64,000 nt of DNA from Kineosporia corallincola (GCF_018499875.1 NZ_JAHBAY010000003.1:1-64000); one strand, 5' to 3'; shown: positions 17,694 through 25,315, numbered from the stretch's first letter. Translations and numbers: made by a program. Notes: a model not told the origin generated them from the letters alone.

Positions 17694-19073
17694 ATGGCGG
17701 GCGAATCAGCCGGACCGGCCGGGCAGATCGGGCAGGTCGGGACGGGCGACGCGGACGGCGGAAGGCGCTGGGCCGCGCTGCTCTTCGCGGCCACCCTGGC
17801 GTTCGTCCTGTCGCTGGCCGGGTCGGCGCTGAAGAGCACGGTCACCGTGTATCTGCCCGACATCGCCCGCGACATCCACACCACGGTCGAGGGGTTCGCC
17901 TGGTCCACCACGATCTTCGCGGTCGGCATCGCGGTGGCCAGCCCGCTGGTCGGGCTGCTGGCCGACCGCTGGGGCGGCTCCACCGCCCTGACCGTGGGCA
18001 CCGTGCTGGCCGGAGTGGCCTTCCTGCTCTGCGCGGCGGCCCCGGGGGTGCTCCAGTTCGCCCCGGTGTACGGCGTTCTCGGCTCGGTCGCGTTCACCAT
18101 GCTGTCCTACGTGCCACTGGGCAAACTCGCCGACGAGCTGTTCGCCGGGCGGGGTGAGGGCCTGGCCTACGCCGCCATGACCAACGGCCCGGCCGTGGGT
18201 TTCATCGTGCTGGTTCCGCTGTGGGTGTGGGTCGGCTCGCTGCTGTCGTGGCGCACGGTGTTCCTGCTGGTCGGGGTGGTCATGCTGGTGGCCCTGGCCC
18301 CGCTGGCCGTGCTGCTGGGCCGGTTGTCGGCCGGTGACGAGCCGGCCGCCCCCAGCACGCCGCAGTCCCGGCAGGGCACCGGCAGCCGGTTGCGCACGCT
18401 GCTCACCGACCGCGACTACGTGATGGTCACCCTGGCCTTCGGCGGGTGCGGCATCACCATGGCCTTCGTCGACGTGCACCTGGTGAACCACCTGAACCAC
18501 GAGGGCATGTCCGGCGGCGTGGTCAGCGGAACCCTCTCTCTGCTGGGCCTGTTCGAGCTGATGGGCGGCCTGGTGGCCGGGCGGCTGTGCGACCGCGGCC
18601 TGATCCGTTCCACCCTGGTCACCGGCTACGCGTTGCGGGCGCTGGCCATGCTGGTGCTGCTGGTGGTTCCCGGCGCCAGTTCGGCCTTCGGTTTCGGCGT
18701 GGTGTTCGGCGCCAGTTACATGGTCACCGTGGTGGCCACCACGCTGTGGATCGGCCGCCTGCTGCCCACCGGCGTCAAGGCCACCGGGCTGGGCGTGCTG
18801 TGGCTGGTGCACCAGATCGGCGCGGCGCTGAGCAGCCAGGTCGGCGCCTACATCGAGCAGCGGGCCGACTCGTACGGACCGGTGGTGCTCACCGAGTCCG
18901 CCCTCGTGGTGCTCTCTGCGCTGCTCGTGCTCCAGTTGCCGGCCCCCGGACCTCCCGGGTCACGCAACGGCACCCCCGAAACGGCCTCGCCGGAACCCTC
19001 CCGGCCGGTTCCCCCCGAGCCGGCCTCCGAGGCTTCCGGCACTTCCGACGACGACGCCGTGCAGCGCTCGTGA
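17694..19073 (+). CDS. MFS transporter, probable exporter of the adjacent pathway
   Basis: A 459-residue major facilitator protein starting at ATG 17694 behind AAGAGG. About twelve membrane segments lie between residues 25 and 415. The MFS signature appears after helix two as VGLLADRWGGSTALTVG, and DVHLVNHLNHEGMS lies in the middle. The last 50 residues are a hydrophilic Pro/Glu/Ser tail. It is convergent with the M20 gene, stops 7 bp apart, so it faces the operon 25315-19081. Families of this size export small molecules; export of that operon's product is inferred from position. Confidence 0.82.
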   Translation: MAGESAGPAGQIGQVGTGDADGGRRWAALLFAATLAFVLSLAGSALKSTVTVYLPDIARDIHTTVEGFAWSTTIFAVGIAVASPLVGLLADRWGGSTALTVGTVLAGVAFLLCAAAPGVLQFAPVYGVLGSVAFTMLSYVPLGKLADELFAGRGEGLAYAAMTNGPAVGFIVLVPLWVWVGSLLSWRTVFLLVGVVMLVALAPLAVLLGRLSAGDEPAAPSTPQSRQGTGSRLRTLLTDRDYVMVTLAFGGCGITMAFVDVHLVNHLNHEGMSGGVVSGTLSLLGLFELMGGLVAGRLCDRGLIRSTLVTGYALRALAMLVLLVVPGASSAFGFGVVFGASYMVTVVATTLWIGRLLPTGVKATGLGVLWLVHQIGAALSSQVGAYIEQRADSYGPVVLTESALVVLSALLVLQLPAPGPPGSRNGTPETASPEPSRPVPPEPASEASGTSDDDAVQRS

Positions 19074-19080
19074 GGAGGTG

Positions 19081-20649
19081 TCAGCTGGAGCGCAGGAACC
19101 GGTCCAGCACCCGCACCCCGAACTCCAGGGCGTCCACCGGCACCCGCTCGTTCACGCCGTGGAACATCGCGACGAAGTCCAGGCCCGCGGGCAGGCGCAA
19201 CGGCGAGAACCCGTAGCAGCGAAGCTCTCCCAGCCGGTAGAACGACTTGGCGTCGGTGCCGCCGCTGAGCGTGAACGGCACCGGATGGCCGGCCGGGTCC
19301 TCGGCCAGCAGGGCAGCCGCCATCGCACCCGGCAGCGCGGCGTCGTAGGGCGAGTCCAGGGTGACGTGGTCGAGCAGCATCTCGCGCACCACGTCGTCGC
19401 CGAGGATCTCGTCCACGGCCGCCAGGGCGCTCTCCCGCTCGCCGGGCAGGTAGCGCACGTCGATCGTGCCCTGCGCGCTGGGCGGCACGGTGTTGGCGCC
19501 GCTGCCCGCGCGCAGCGAGGTGGGGGTGAGCGTGGTGCGCAGCGTGGCCTCCAGCAGCCGGCCGAAGCCGCCGAGACCGGCCAGGTCGCGCTCCGGCTGC
19601 CGGGGGTCGAACGACTCACCGCGTCGCAGCCGGGCCAGGGTCTCCAGCAGCACCCGGGTCTGCGGACGCAGCGCCGCCGGAAACCGCCTCTCCCCCAGCC
19701 GGTTCATCACCCCGGACAGGCGGGTGACGGCGTTGTCGGGATTCACCAGCGACCCGTGCCCGGGAGTGCCGTCGGCGACGAGCCGTAGCCAGAGGGCACC
19801 CTTCTCGGCGGTCTGGATCGGGTACAGCCGCCCGCCCTCGGGCAGCGTCACACTGAAACCGCCCACCTCGCCGACCGCTTCGGTGCAGTCGGCCAGCAGG
19901 TCGCGGTGGTGGTCGACCAGGTACCGCGCCCCCAGATCACCCCCGGCCTCCTCGTCGGCGGTGAAAGCGAGGACGACGTCACGAGGCGGGACGTACCCCT
20001 CCCGGTGCCAGATCGCCACCACGGTCAGGAGCATGGCGATGGCGTTCTTCATGTCCACGGCGCCGCGCCCCCACACGCACCCGTCGCGGATCTCCCCGGC
20101 GAACGGGTGCACCTGCCACTCGGCCGGGTCGGCGGGCACCACGTCGAGGTGGCCGTGCATGAGCAGGGCGCCCCGCAGCGGGTCCGCCCCCGGGATCCGG
20201 GCCACCAGCGACGCCCGCCCCGGCTCGGACTCGAAGATCTCGGCACGCACCCCGACCTCGGCCAGTCGCGCGGCCACCCACTCGGCGGCGGGACGCTCGT
20301 CGCCCCCGGGAGTGGAGGTGTCGAACCGGATCAGAGTGCTGAGCACGTCGGCCACCGTGGGGACGCCTGCGGCACCAGTGCTTTCGGCCCCAGTTGCTTC
20401 GGCCCCAGTTGCTTCGGCACGGTCCGGCTCATCGCGGGTGACTGCGGCACGGCCTGGCTCGGCACGGCCCGGTTCGGCACGGCCCGGCTCGGCACGGCCC
20501 GGTTCGGCAAGGCCCGGCTCGGCGCGACCCGACACAGCGCGACCCGGTTCGCCACTACCTGGTTCGCCACGGCCCGGTTCGATGCGGGTCGATTCGGCGC
20601 GCCCCGGTTCGGATCCCCTGGGCGCGAGGGTGTCTTCGGTGGACGTCAT
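19081..20649 (-). CDS. M20-family metallopeptidase/deacylase with repeat-expanded N-terminus
   Basis: A 522-residue protein. Residues about 96-522 are a complete M20 (ArgE/DapE/aminoacylase) enzyme: HGHLDVVPAD (H167, D169), the bridging Asp in GAVDMKN (D199), the base pair E233/E234 in ADEEAGG, a dimerisation domain starting GTPGHGSL, and a last metal His in FHGVNERV. Residues 10-92 are an unusual hydrophilic extension made of the pentapeptide EPGRA and variants. ATG 20649 overlaps the stop of the MetZ-like gene as ATGA. It is the last gene of the six-gene operon. In that setting it may remove an N-acyl protecting group; general peptide or acyl-amino-acid hydrolysis is also possible. Confidence 0.85.
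   Translation of the reverse strand: MTSTEDTLAPRGSEPGRAESTRIEPGRGEPGSGEPGRAVSGRAEPGLAEPGRAEPGRAEPGRAEPGRAAVTRDEPDRAEATGAEATGAESTGAAGVPTVADVLSTLIRFDTSTPGGDERPAAEWVAARLAEVGVRAEIFESEPGRASLVARIPGADPLRGALLMHGHLDVVPADPAEWQVHPFAGEIRDGCVWGRGAVDMKNAIAMLLTVVAIWHREGYVPPRDVVLAFTADEEAGGDLGARYLVDHHRDLLADCTEAVGEVGGFSVTLPEGGRLYPIQTAEKGALWLRLVADGTPGHGSLVNPDNAVTRLSGVMNRLGERRFPAALRPQTRVLLETLARLRRGESFDPRQPERDLAGLGGFGRLLEATLRTTLTPTSLRAGSGANTVPPSAQGTIDVRYLPGERESALAAVDEILGDDVVREMLLDHVTLDSPYDAALPGAMAAALLAEDPAGHPVPFTLSGGTDAKSFYRLGELRCYGFSPLRLPAGLDFVAMFHGVNERVPVDALEFGVRVLDRFLRSS
20446..20610 (-). repeat. 15-bp tandem repeat, 11 units, in M20 5' end
   Basis: Eleven consecutive 15-bp units of the type GGCACGGCCCGGTTC on the plus strand, encoding EPGRA in the minus-strand gene. 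A second short run based on GGCCCCAGTTGCTTC follows at 20386-20415 (ATGAE). Third-position changes between units show that the array is not recent in all parts. Confidence 0.9.
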
Positions 20650-22106
20650 CGGGCGGCCCCGGTCCTGTCGACGGCACGGTCACCGGCACGGTCACCGGCA
20701 CGCTCACCGTCTCGATCGTCAGCCCGGTCGTCAGCCCGGTCGTCAGCCCGCCCGCCGGCCCGAACGTCGACCAAGTCGTCAGCCACGTCGTCAGCCACGT
20801 CGCCAGCCACGTCGCCAGCCACGTCGCCAGCCACGTCGCCAGCCACGTTGTCAGCCACGTCGTCAGCCCGCCCGCCGGCCAGATCGTCGGCTCGGTCACC
20901 GAAGCCGGCCCCGGCGCGCTCGCTGCCCCCGACGTCCCGACGTGCCGCGCCGAGGGCCTGGGCCAGGTCTTCGATCAGGTCGGCCGGATCCTCGATGCCG
21001 ATCGACAACCGCACCAGGTCGGGCCGGATGCCCGCGGAGCGGCGCTGCTCGTCGGTCAGCCGGCCGTGGGTGGTGCTGGCCGGGTGTGTGGCCATGGTCT
21101 TGGTGTCGCCGATGTTGGTGGTGTTCGAGATCAGTTTCAGGTGATCGATGAACGACCAGGCCCCGGCCCGGCCACCGGGAACGGTGAAGCTCAGCAACCC
21201 GCCCGGCCCGCTCTGCTGGCGGGCGATCAGCGCGGCCTGCGGATGGTCGTCACGGCCGGGGAAGTGCACGGCCTCCACGTCGTCCTGAGTTGTGAGCCAG
21301 TCACTGACCGCACCCGCCACCTCGCCGTGCGCCCGCATCCGCAGGGGAAGGGTCTCCAGGCTCTTCGTCAGCAGCCAGGCGTTGAACGGGCTCAGGCTGG
21401 GGCCGGCGGTGCGCAGCACTCCGCGCACCGCCTCGACCAGCGGCGCGGCACCGACCACCGCGCCGCCGCCGCATCGGCCCTGGCCGTCGAGGTACTTGCC
21501 GGCCGAGTGGAGTACCAGGTCGGCGCCGAGCGCGAGCGGCTGTTGCAGAACCGGTGTGCAGAGCGTGTTGTCGACCAGGAACAGGGCTCCGTGGGCGTGG
21601 CTGAGCCCGGCCAGGAACCGCAGGTCGGCCACCCGCATCACCGGATTGGTCGGGCTCTCGACCACCACCATCCGGGTGGCCGGGCCGATGGCGGCGGCCC
21701 AGCGATCGTTGTCGTCGACCGGCAGGATCGTGGTGGTGACGCCGAACTTGCTCAGGTAGTGCTGGTACAGCCGGGTGGTGGTGCCGAACACCCCCTCGGC
21801 CAGCAGCACATGGTCGCCCGCCTCCAGCAGCGCCATCGAGACCGCCGTGTAGGCGGCCATCCCGGAGCCGGTGGCGACCGCGTCGTCGCCACCCTCCAGG
21901 GCCGCGAGCCGCTCCTCGAACCCGCGCACGGTGGGGTTGGTGAACCGCACGTACACGTTGCCCGCACGCCGCCCGGCGAACTTCTCGGCCGCGTCGTGGG
22001 CGTCGTCGAAGAGATAGCTGGAGGTGAGGACGAGAGCCTCGCTGTGCTGGTCCGCCGTGGGCTGTCGCTGCCCGGCCCGGACGGCGGCCGTCGCGAGCCC
22101 GGTCAT
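20646..22106 (-). CDS. MetZ-like (O-acylhomoserine sulfhydrylase/CGS family) PLP enzyme
   Basis: A 486-residue trans-sulfuration-family enzyme. Core residues 1-395 show SSYLFDDAHDAAEKFAG, TNPTVRGFEERLAALEGG, ATGSGMAA, VESPTNPVMRVADL and the PLP-binding HSAGKYLDGQGR with K204. The DGQGR ending is the MetZ (O-succinylhomoserine sulfhydrylase) type, while Gly replaces the usual Thr just before the lysine. Such enzymes carry out gamma-replacement or gamma-elimination on O-acylated homoserine. Residues 396-486 are a repetitive Asp/Ala/Arg tail absent from normal MetZ. It overlaps its neighbours on both sides by 4 bp. With the MetA-like gene upstream it could make methionine precursors, but the rest of the operon argues for a dedicated non-protein amino acid. 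Confidence 0.85.
   Translation of the reverse strand: MTGLATAAVRAGQRQPTADQHSEALVLTSSYLFDDAHDAAEKFAGRRAGNVYVRFTNPTVRGFEERLAALEGGDDAVATGSGMAAYTAVSMALLEAGDHVLLAEGVFGTTTRLYQHYLSKFGVTTTILPVDDNDRWAAAIGPATRMVVVESPTNPVMRVADLRFLAGLSHAHGALFLVDNTLCTPVLQQPLALGADLVLHSAGKYLDGQGRCGGGAVVGAAPLVEAVRGVLRTAGPSLSPFNAWLLTKSLETLPLRMRAHGEVAGAVSDWLTTQDDVEAVHFPGRDDHPQAALIARQQSGPGGLLSFTVPGGRAGAWSFIDHLKLISNTTNIGDTKTMATHPASTTHGRLTDEQRRSAGIRPDLVRLSIGIEDPADLIEDLAQALGAARRDVGGSERAGAGFGDRADDLAGGRADDVADNVAGDVAGDVAGDVAGDVADDVADDLVDVRAGGRADDRADDRADDRDGERAGDRAGDRAVDRTGAAR
20785..20868 (-). repeat. 12-bp tandem repeat, 7 units, in metZ-like 3' end
   Basis: Seven units of ACGTCGCCAGCC or one-base variants in perfect register, encoding GDVA/DDVA in the minus-strand gene. 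Related 12-bp units (CGGTCGTCAGCC) continue at 20722-20756. Confidence 0.9.
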
Positions 22107-22825
22107 CGCGGCAGCAGCCGCCCGGCCAGGTACTCCTGGTGGATGCCCTCGTACATGGCGTAGAACAGCTCACAGGTGTGCGAGACCGCGTAAAGGGCCT
22201 CCTGCTGCGTCTTCTCGGTGGTGCACAGGTCGGTGACCAGGTCGAGGCCCTGCTGGGTGTGCCCGACGTCCTCCTTCTGGTGCACCGAGAAGAACAGCAG
22301 GTCTTTCGGGGTCAGCCCGTAGACCCGCTCGAACAGCACGTCGCGCGACTCCGAGCCCAGCGTCTCCAGGTTCTGCCCCTCGCTGGCGATGGTGACGGCC
22401 GCGGCACCCACGTGGTAGCGCGCCGGGTCCTTCACCGCCTGCATGCGGTAGTCGATGAGCTCCTGGGTGGCGGGCAGGGCGACCGCGGCGTCACGCTGCT
22501 CGTCGTCGATGCCCAGGGCCAGCAGGAAGTCCTGCATCAGTTTGACGTGGTTCTTGGTCTTGGAGATGAACCCGGTCTCTTCCTCGTACATGTTGTGCAG
22601 GAGGCGGCGACGGTGCCGGGGCAGCGGGCAGAAGAACCAGAGGTTCTCGATGTACTCCAGAAAGTTCTTGGTGAGCTGGTACCCCTGGAGCGCGACCTGC
22701 TGGAGGAACTCGGGTTTCGGGTCGTCCTGGTCGAGCAGCAGGGCGAACACCGGGTGCGAGATGGTCAGGTGCGAGTGCAGGGTGCGTTCCAGCTCGTCAC
22801 GGAAGTCGGGCTTGCTGAGCAACAT
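22103..22825 (-). CDS. Haem-oxygenase-like di-iron oxidase (HDO family)
   Basis: A 240-residue all-helical protein of the TenA/PqqC/HDO superfamily. The complete HDO metal-ligand pattern is visible: E83 with H93 ten residues on (EEETGF...KNH), E149 in ASEGQN, and H182-x3-D186-x2-H189 in HQKEDVGH. Known HDOs use O2 for N-oxygenation (SznF), or oxidative C-C cleavage or desaturation (BesC, UndA); BesC cleaves lysine derivatives to allylglycines. The gene overlaps the MetZ-like gene by 4 bp and follows the GNAT gene by 15 bp. Its substrate is unknown, but the context points to an amino acid. An adventitious thiaminase-like TenA is unlikely because TenA lacks this ligand set. Confidence 0.82.
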   Translation of the reverse strand: MLLSKPDFRDELERTLHSHLTISHPVFALLLDQDDPKPEFLQQVALQGYQLTKNFLEYIENLWFFCPLPRHRRRLLHNMYEEETGFISKTKNHVKLMQDFLLALGIDDEQRDAAVALPATQELIDYRMQAVKDPARYHVGAAAVTIASEGQNLETLGSESRDVLFERVYGLTPKDLLFFSVHQKEDVGHTQQGLDLVTDLCTTEKTQQEALYAVSHTCELFYAMYEGIHQEYLAGRLLPR

Positions 22826-22840
22826 TTCGTCATCCTCCGG

Positions 22841-23437
22841 TCATGGGGTGTCTGCGGTCTGACGCCTGCGCCCGATCCGGGTGCGGGTGTTTCGGAGCAG
22901 GTCGGGCACGGTGACGGTCATGAAGTGGCCGCGGTGCCGGGCGCCGCCGTAGCGGCTGTAGTCGTCGAGCACGCCGAACGTCTCGAAACCCAGCCCGCGC
23001 CAGACCCGGTGGGCGTGGGAGTGCTCGCGCACGTCGATCTGGATCCGCTCGACGCCGATCCAGGTGAGTCGCTCGGCCACCGCGAGCGCCAGTTCCAGCA
23101 CCGCGCCCGAGCCCCGGGCCCGGGGCGCCAGATAGGCTTTGCTGACCTCGGCCAGGTGACGGCAGTTGGCCATGGCCGGGCGCCGCATCACGCACATCGC
23201 GAACACGCCCGAGTCGTCCTCCCCGAGCAGCACGTGGGTGGACCCGTCGCGCAGCCCGCGGGCCAGCTCGTCGGCGAACGCGTCGCCGTCCGCGTCGGTG
23301 ATCTCGTCGCCGTAGCCGAGGATGCCCTCGTCCTCGATGCTGGCGATCAGCATGGCCCGCAGCGAGACCCGGTGGGCGGTGAGGTCTTCCGGCCAGAACC
23401 AGCGGCGGGTGCCGATCGTCTCGGATGCCTCAGACAT
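22841..23437 (-). CDS. GNAT-family N-acetyltransferase
   Basis: A 198-residue acetyltransferase. The acetyl-CoA pyrophosphate loop is RARGSGAV, after the SKAYLAP beta-strand, and HAHRVWRGLGFETFGV is the usual C-terminal GNAT segment. It overlaps the upstream MetA-like gene by 8 bp and so is translationally coupled. In amino-acid antimetabolite clusters such enzymes N-acetylate the toxic product or an intermediate as self-protection, and a deacylase later removes the group. The M20 gene in the same operon fits that model. Substrate not determinable from sequence. Confidence 0.82.
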   Translation of the reverse strand: MSEASETIGTRRWFWPEDLTAHRVSLRAMLIASIEDEGILGYGDEITDADGDAFADELARGLRDGSTHVLLGEDDSGVFAMCVMRRPAMANCRHLAEVSKAYLAPRARGSGAVLELALAVAERLTWIGVERIQIDVREHSHAHRVWRGLGFETFGVLDDYSRYGGARHRGHFMTVTVPDLLRNTRTRIGRRRQTADTP

Positions 23438-24335
23438 GTGCCGTCTCCATCTTCCGGCCGGCCCAGCCCGCCAGCAGCCGGCGGCCCGGCCCCTGCCAGG
23501 CCAGGGCGAGCGAGGGGTCCATGGTCAGTTCCGGCAGCCGGACCGGTTCGCCGGCCCGGGCGAGCAGGGCGAGTTCACGCAGGCGCTGCTCCTGCTCGCC
23601 GGGCAGGTAGTTGACCGGGAGCGTGGGGTGGGCCACGATCTCACCCCGGACGAAACGCCCCACGTCGCGTACGTATTCGCGCAGCAGCGTGCCGGCGCCG
23701 TACTCCGGGTGGCCCTGCACGAACAGGTGCCCCTCGTCGTCGTGGGCCGCGCCCCAGTCGTCGGCGCCGGTGGCCAGCAGGGTGTGCACGCCGGCGGCGT
23801 CGAGGTCGTGCCGCCGCACAGTGTGCCAGCGCGAGTGCGGCATCATCACCGGCCCCGGGAACAGGGCCCGGCCCAGCGGTGACGCCCCCACCACGAGATG
23901 ACTGAGCACGCCCATGCGTTTCTCCGCCAGCCGCACCCGTGGAACCGCGTGCAGGTGGGCCAGCGCCGAGTGCGCGGACAGGCAGGAGAAGAGCACGGGC
24001 AGGTCGCCCGTCCGGTCGAGGATGCGGCCGATCAGCGAGTGCACCGGATCCCGGGTCAGGTCGGGCCCCCGGGGCTCGGCCCCGCTCACGATGAGCCCCC
24101 GTAGCGTGCCGATCCACGCCGCCACCGCGGGCGGCAGCGTGCCGGGCCGGGGCCCGGCGTGCGGGTCGAGGTTGACCACGCGCTCGTGGGCCTCGTGCAC
24201 CAGGCACGGGGCGTGCGCCGGTTCGCCGAGCAGGCGCGTCCAGTGGCTGCGTGGTCGGCCGGCCACCGGTTTCGTCATCAGATCGAGGACGCCGACGGCG
24301 GGCTCGCACCCGCCGCCGGGCCACGGGTTGACCAT
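23430..24335 (-). CDS. MetA-like homoserine O-acyltransferase homologue
   Basis: A 301-residue protein of the homoserine O-succinyltransferase (MetA/HTS) family, a class I glutamine-amidotransferase-like fold. The N-terminal VGVLDLMTKP corresponds to the MetA LNLMPxK motif, and GLIVSGAEPRG and FSCLSAHSAL with nucleophile C118 follow. MPHSRWHT and VQGHPEYG carry H209 and E211; their spacing from C118 is close to that in E. coli MetA. The sequence is quite divergent (the usual ICWGAQA elbow is replaced), so the acceptor may be a modified homoserine. It would put an acyl leaving group on a gamma-hydroxyl for the MetZ-like enzyme. ATG 24335 follows a purine-rich GGGGGGAG site. Confidence 0.78.
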   Translation of the reverse strand: MVNPWPGGGCEPAVGVLDLMTKPVAGRPRSHWTRLLGEPAHAPCLVHEAHERVVNLDPHAGPRPGTLPPAVAAWIGTLRGLIVSGAEPRGPDLTRDPVHSLIGRILDRTGDLPVLFSCLSAHSALAHLHAVPRVRLAEKRMGVLSHLVVGASPLGRALFPGPVMMPHSRWHTVRRHDLDAAGVHTLLATGADDWGAAHDDEGHLFVQGHPEYGAGTLLREYVRDVGRFVRGEIVAHPTLPVNYLPGEQEQRLRELALLARAGEPVRLPELTMDPSLALAWQGPGRRLLAGWAGRKMETAHV

Positions 24336-24355
24336 TTTCTCCCCCCGGGCCTTTT

Positions 24356-25315
24356 TCAGTTCAGATATTTATTCTTCCCGTACCGGTCCTGGCCACTGAG
24401 CATCACATTCGCGTGCTTCGTGATGTCGTGGTCATTGCCGTCGATCATTTCTCCCCAGGCCTGGTGAGGATAGACCTCGACCTGCGGAACCGTGATCCGG
24501 AAATTGATGGCCAGACGGCGATCGCCCTCGGTGGTGTTGGCCAGCGAGGAATGCATCACCCGGTCGGTGAAGATGATGAACTGGCCGGCCTTCAGCTCGA
24601 TGGTGCGTACCTCGACGCCCTCTTCTTCCGGGTCGAAGATGGTGACGCAGGCGAAGCGCTGGTCGAGCTCGGCCAGCCGCTGCGTGTCACCGGCCCGGCC
24701 CAGGTTGTCTTTGAAGACGTTGCCGAAGATCGAGTCGCTCAGCGGCACCCGGCGCACCGGGTACTGCTTGTTGTGGGTGCCGACGGCGATCTGCATGGCC
24801 CCGTTCGCCTCGGTCACGTCGTCGAGCGCGATCCACGCGGAGAGGTTGAACAGGTCGGTGTACACCTCGTACTCCGGCGGCGGGGCCAGGGCCGGCCGGA
24901 AGATGCCGTACTCCTCACCGGCGAAAAGGCTTGACTGGTGCCAGGCGAGCGCACCGTCGCCGGGTGCCTTGTGGAAGATCGACGACCGCCAGACCAGGAG
25001 GTTCTCACCCAGCAGCGACTGCACCCGGTTCAGCAACTGGGGCCGGTAGGCCATGGTGAGCAGGTTCTTGTAGTGCAGGTGCCAGTCGCGGTGCGTGGTG
25101 CGGTCGTAGATCGGGGACGTCAGCCCACCACCGACGATGTTCTGGAAGGTGGGCCTGATCGCCGCCAGGGCCTCGGCGTCGAGCAGGTCGAAGGGACCGA
25201 GATATCCCTCCGCATGAAATCGATCAATTTCTTCCGGCGAAAGCCGAAAACCCGTGCCAGGGTTTTTTGTCGCGCCTTCACTGGGTGATTCGGTATCCGT
25301 GTCGAATGACGTCAT
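24356..25315 (-). CDS. SyrB2-like Fe(II)/2-oxoglutarate enzyme with HQS metal motif
   Basis: A 319-residue PhyH-superfamily enzyme starting at ATG 25315. It tracks the carrier-dependent chlorinase SyrB2 along its length: EGYLGPFD (36-43), IYDR (69), LVWRSSIFHKAPGDG, AWHQSSLFA (124-132), EANGAMQIAVGTH (169-181), KAGQFIIF (242) and MHSSLANT with the second His, H255. R273 is the likely 2-oxoglutarate anchor. SyrB2 has HQA, leaving an iron site for chloride, whereas hydroxylases have HxD/E. Here the sequence is H126-Q127-S128, so the carboxylate is absent. That predicts halogenation or another non-hydroxylating outcome, though Ser is not a standard halogenase residue. No carrier protein or NRPS is nearby, so a free or acylated amino acid is the likely substrate. 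First gene of the operon; G+C is lower than its neighbours. Confidence 0.83.
   Translation of the reverse strand: MTSFDTDTESPSEGATKNPGTGFRLSPEEIDRFHAEGYLGPFDLLDAEALAAIRPTFQNIVGGGLTSPIYDRTTHRDWHLHYKNLLTMAYRPQLLNRVQSLLGENLLVWRSSIFHKAPGDGALAWHQSSLFAGEEYGIFRPALAPPPEYEVYTDLFNLSAWIALDDVTEANGAMQIAVGTHNKQYPVRRVPLSDSIFGNVFKDNLGRAGDTQRLAELDQRFACVTIFDPEEEGVEVRTIELKAGQFIIFTDRVMHSSLANTTEGDRRLAINFRITVPQVEVYPHQAWGEMIDGNDHDITKHANVMLSGQDRYGKNKYLN

Noticed and set aside
20785-20868. CRISPR-like regular repeats
   Set aside because: Units are contiguous 12-mers without spacers, in frame within the MetZ-like gene.
20646-24335. Ordinary methionine biosynthesis operon
   Set aside because: Not excluded, but the same transcript carries an HDO, a SyrB2-like enzyme, a GNAT and a deacylase, which housekeeping methionine loci do not have.
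24356-25315. Ordinary phytanoyl-CoA-type hydroxylase
   Set aside because: The acidic metal ligand is missing (HQS) and the whole sequence follows SyrB2 rather than degradative PhyH enzymes.
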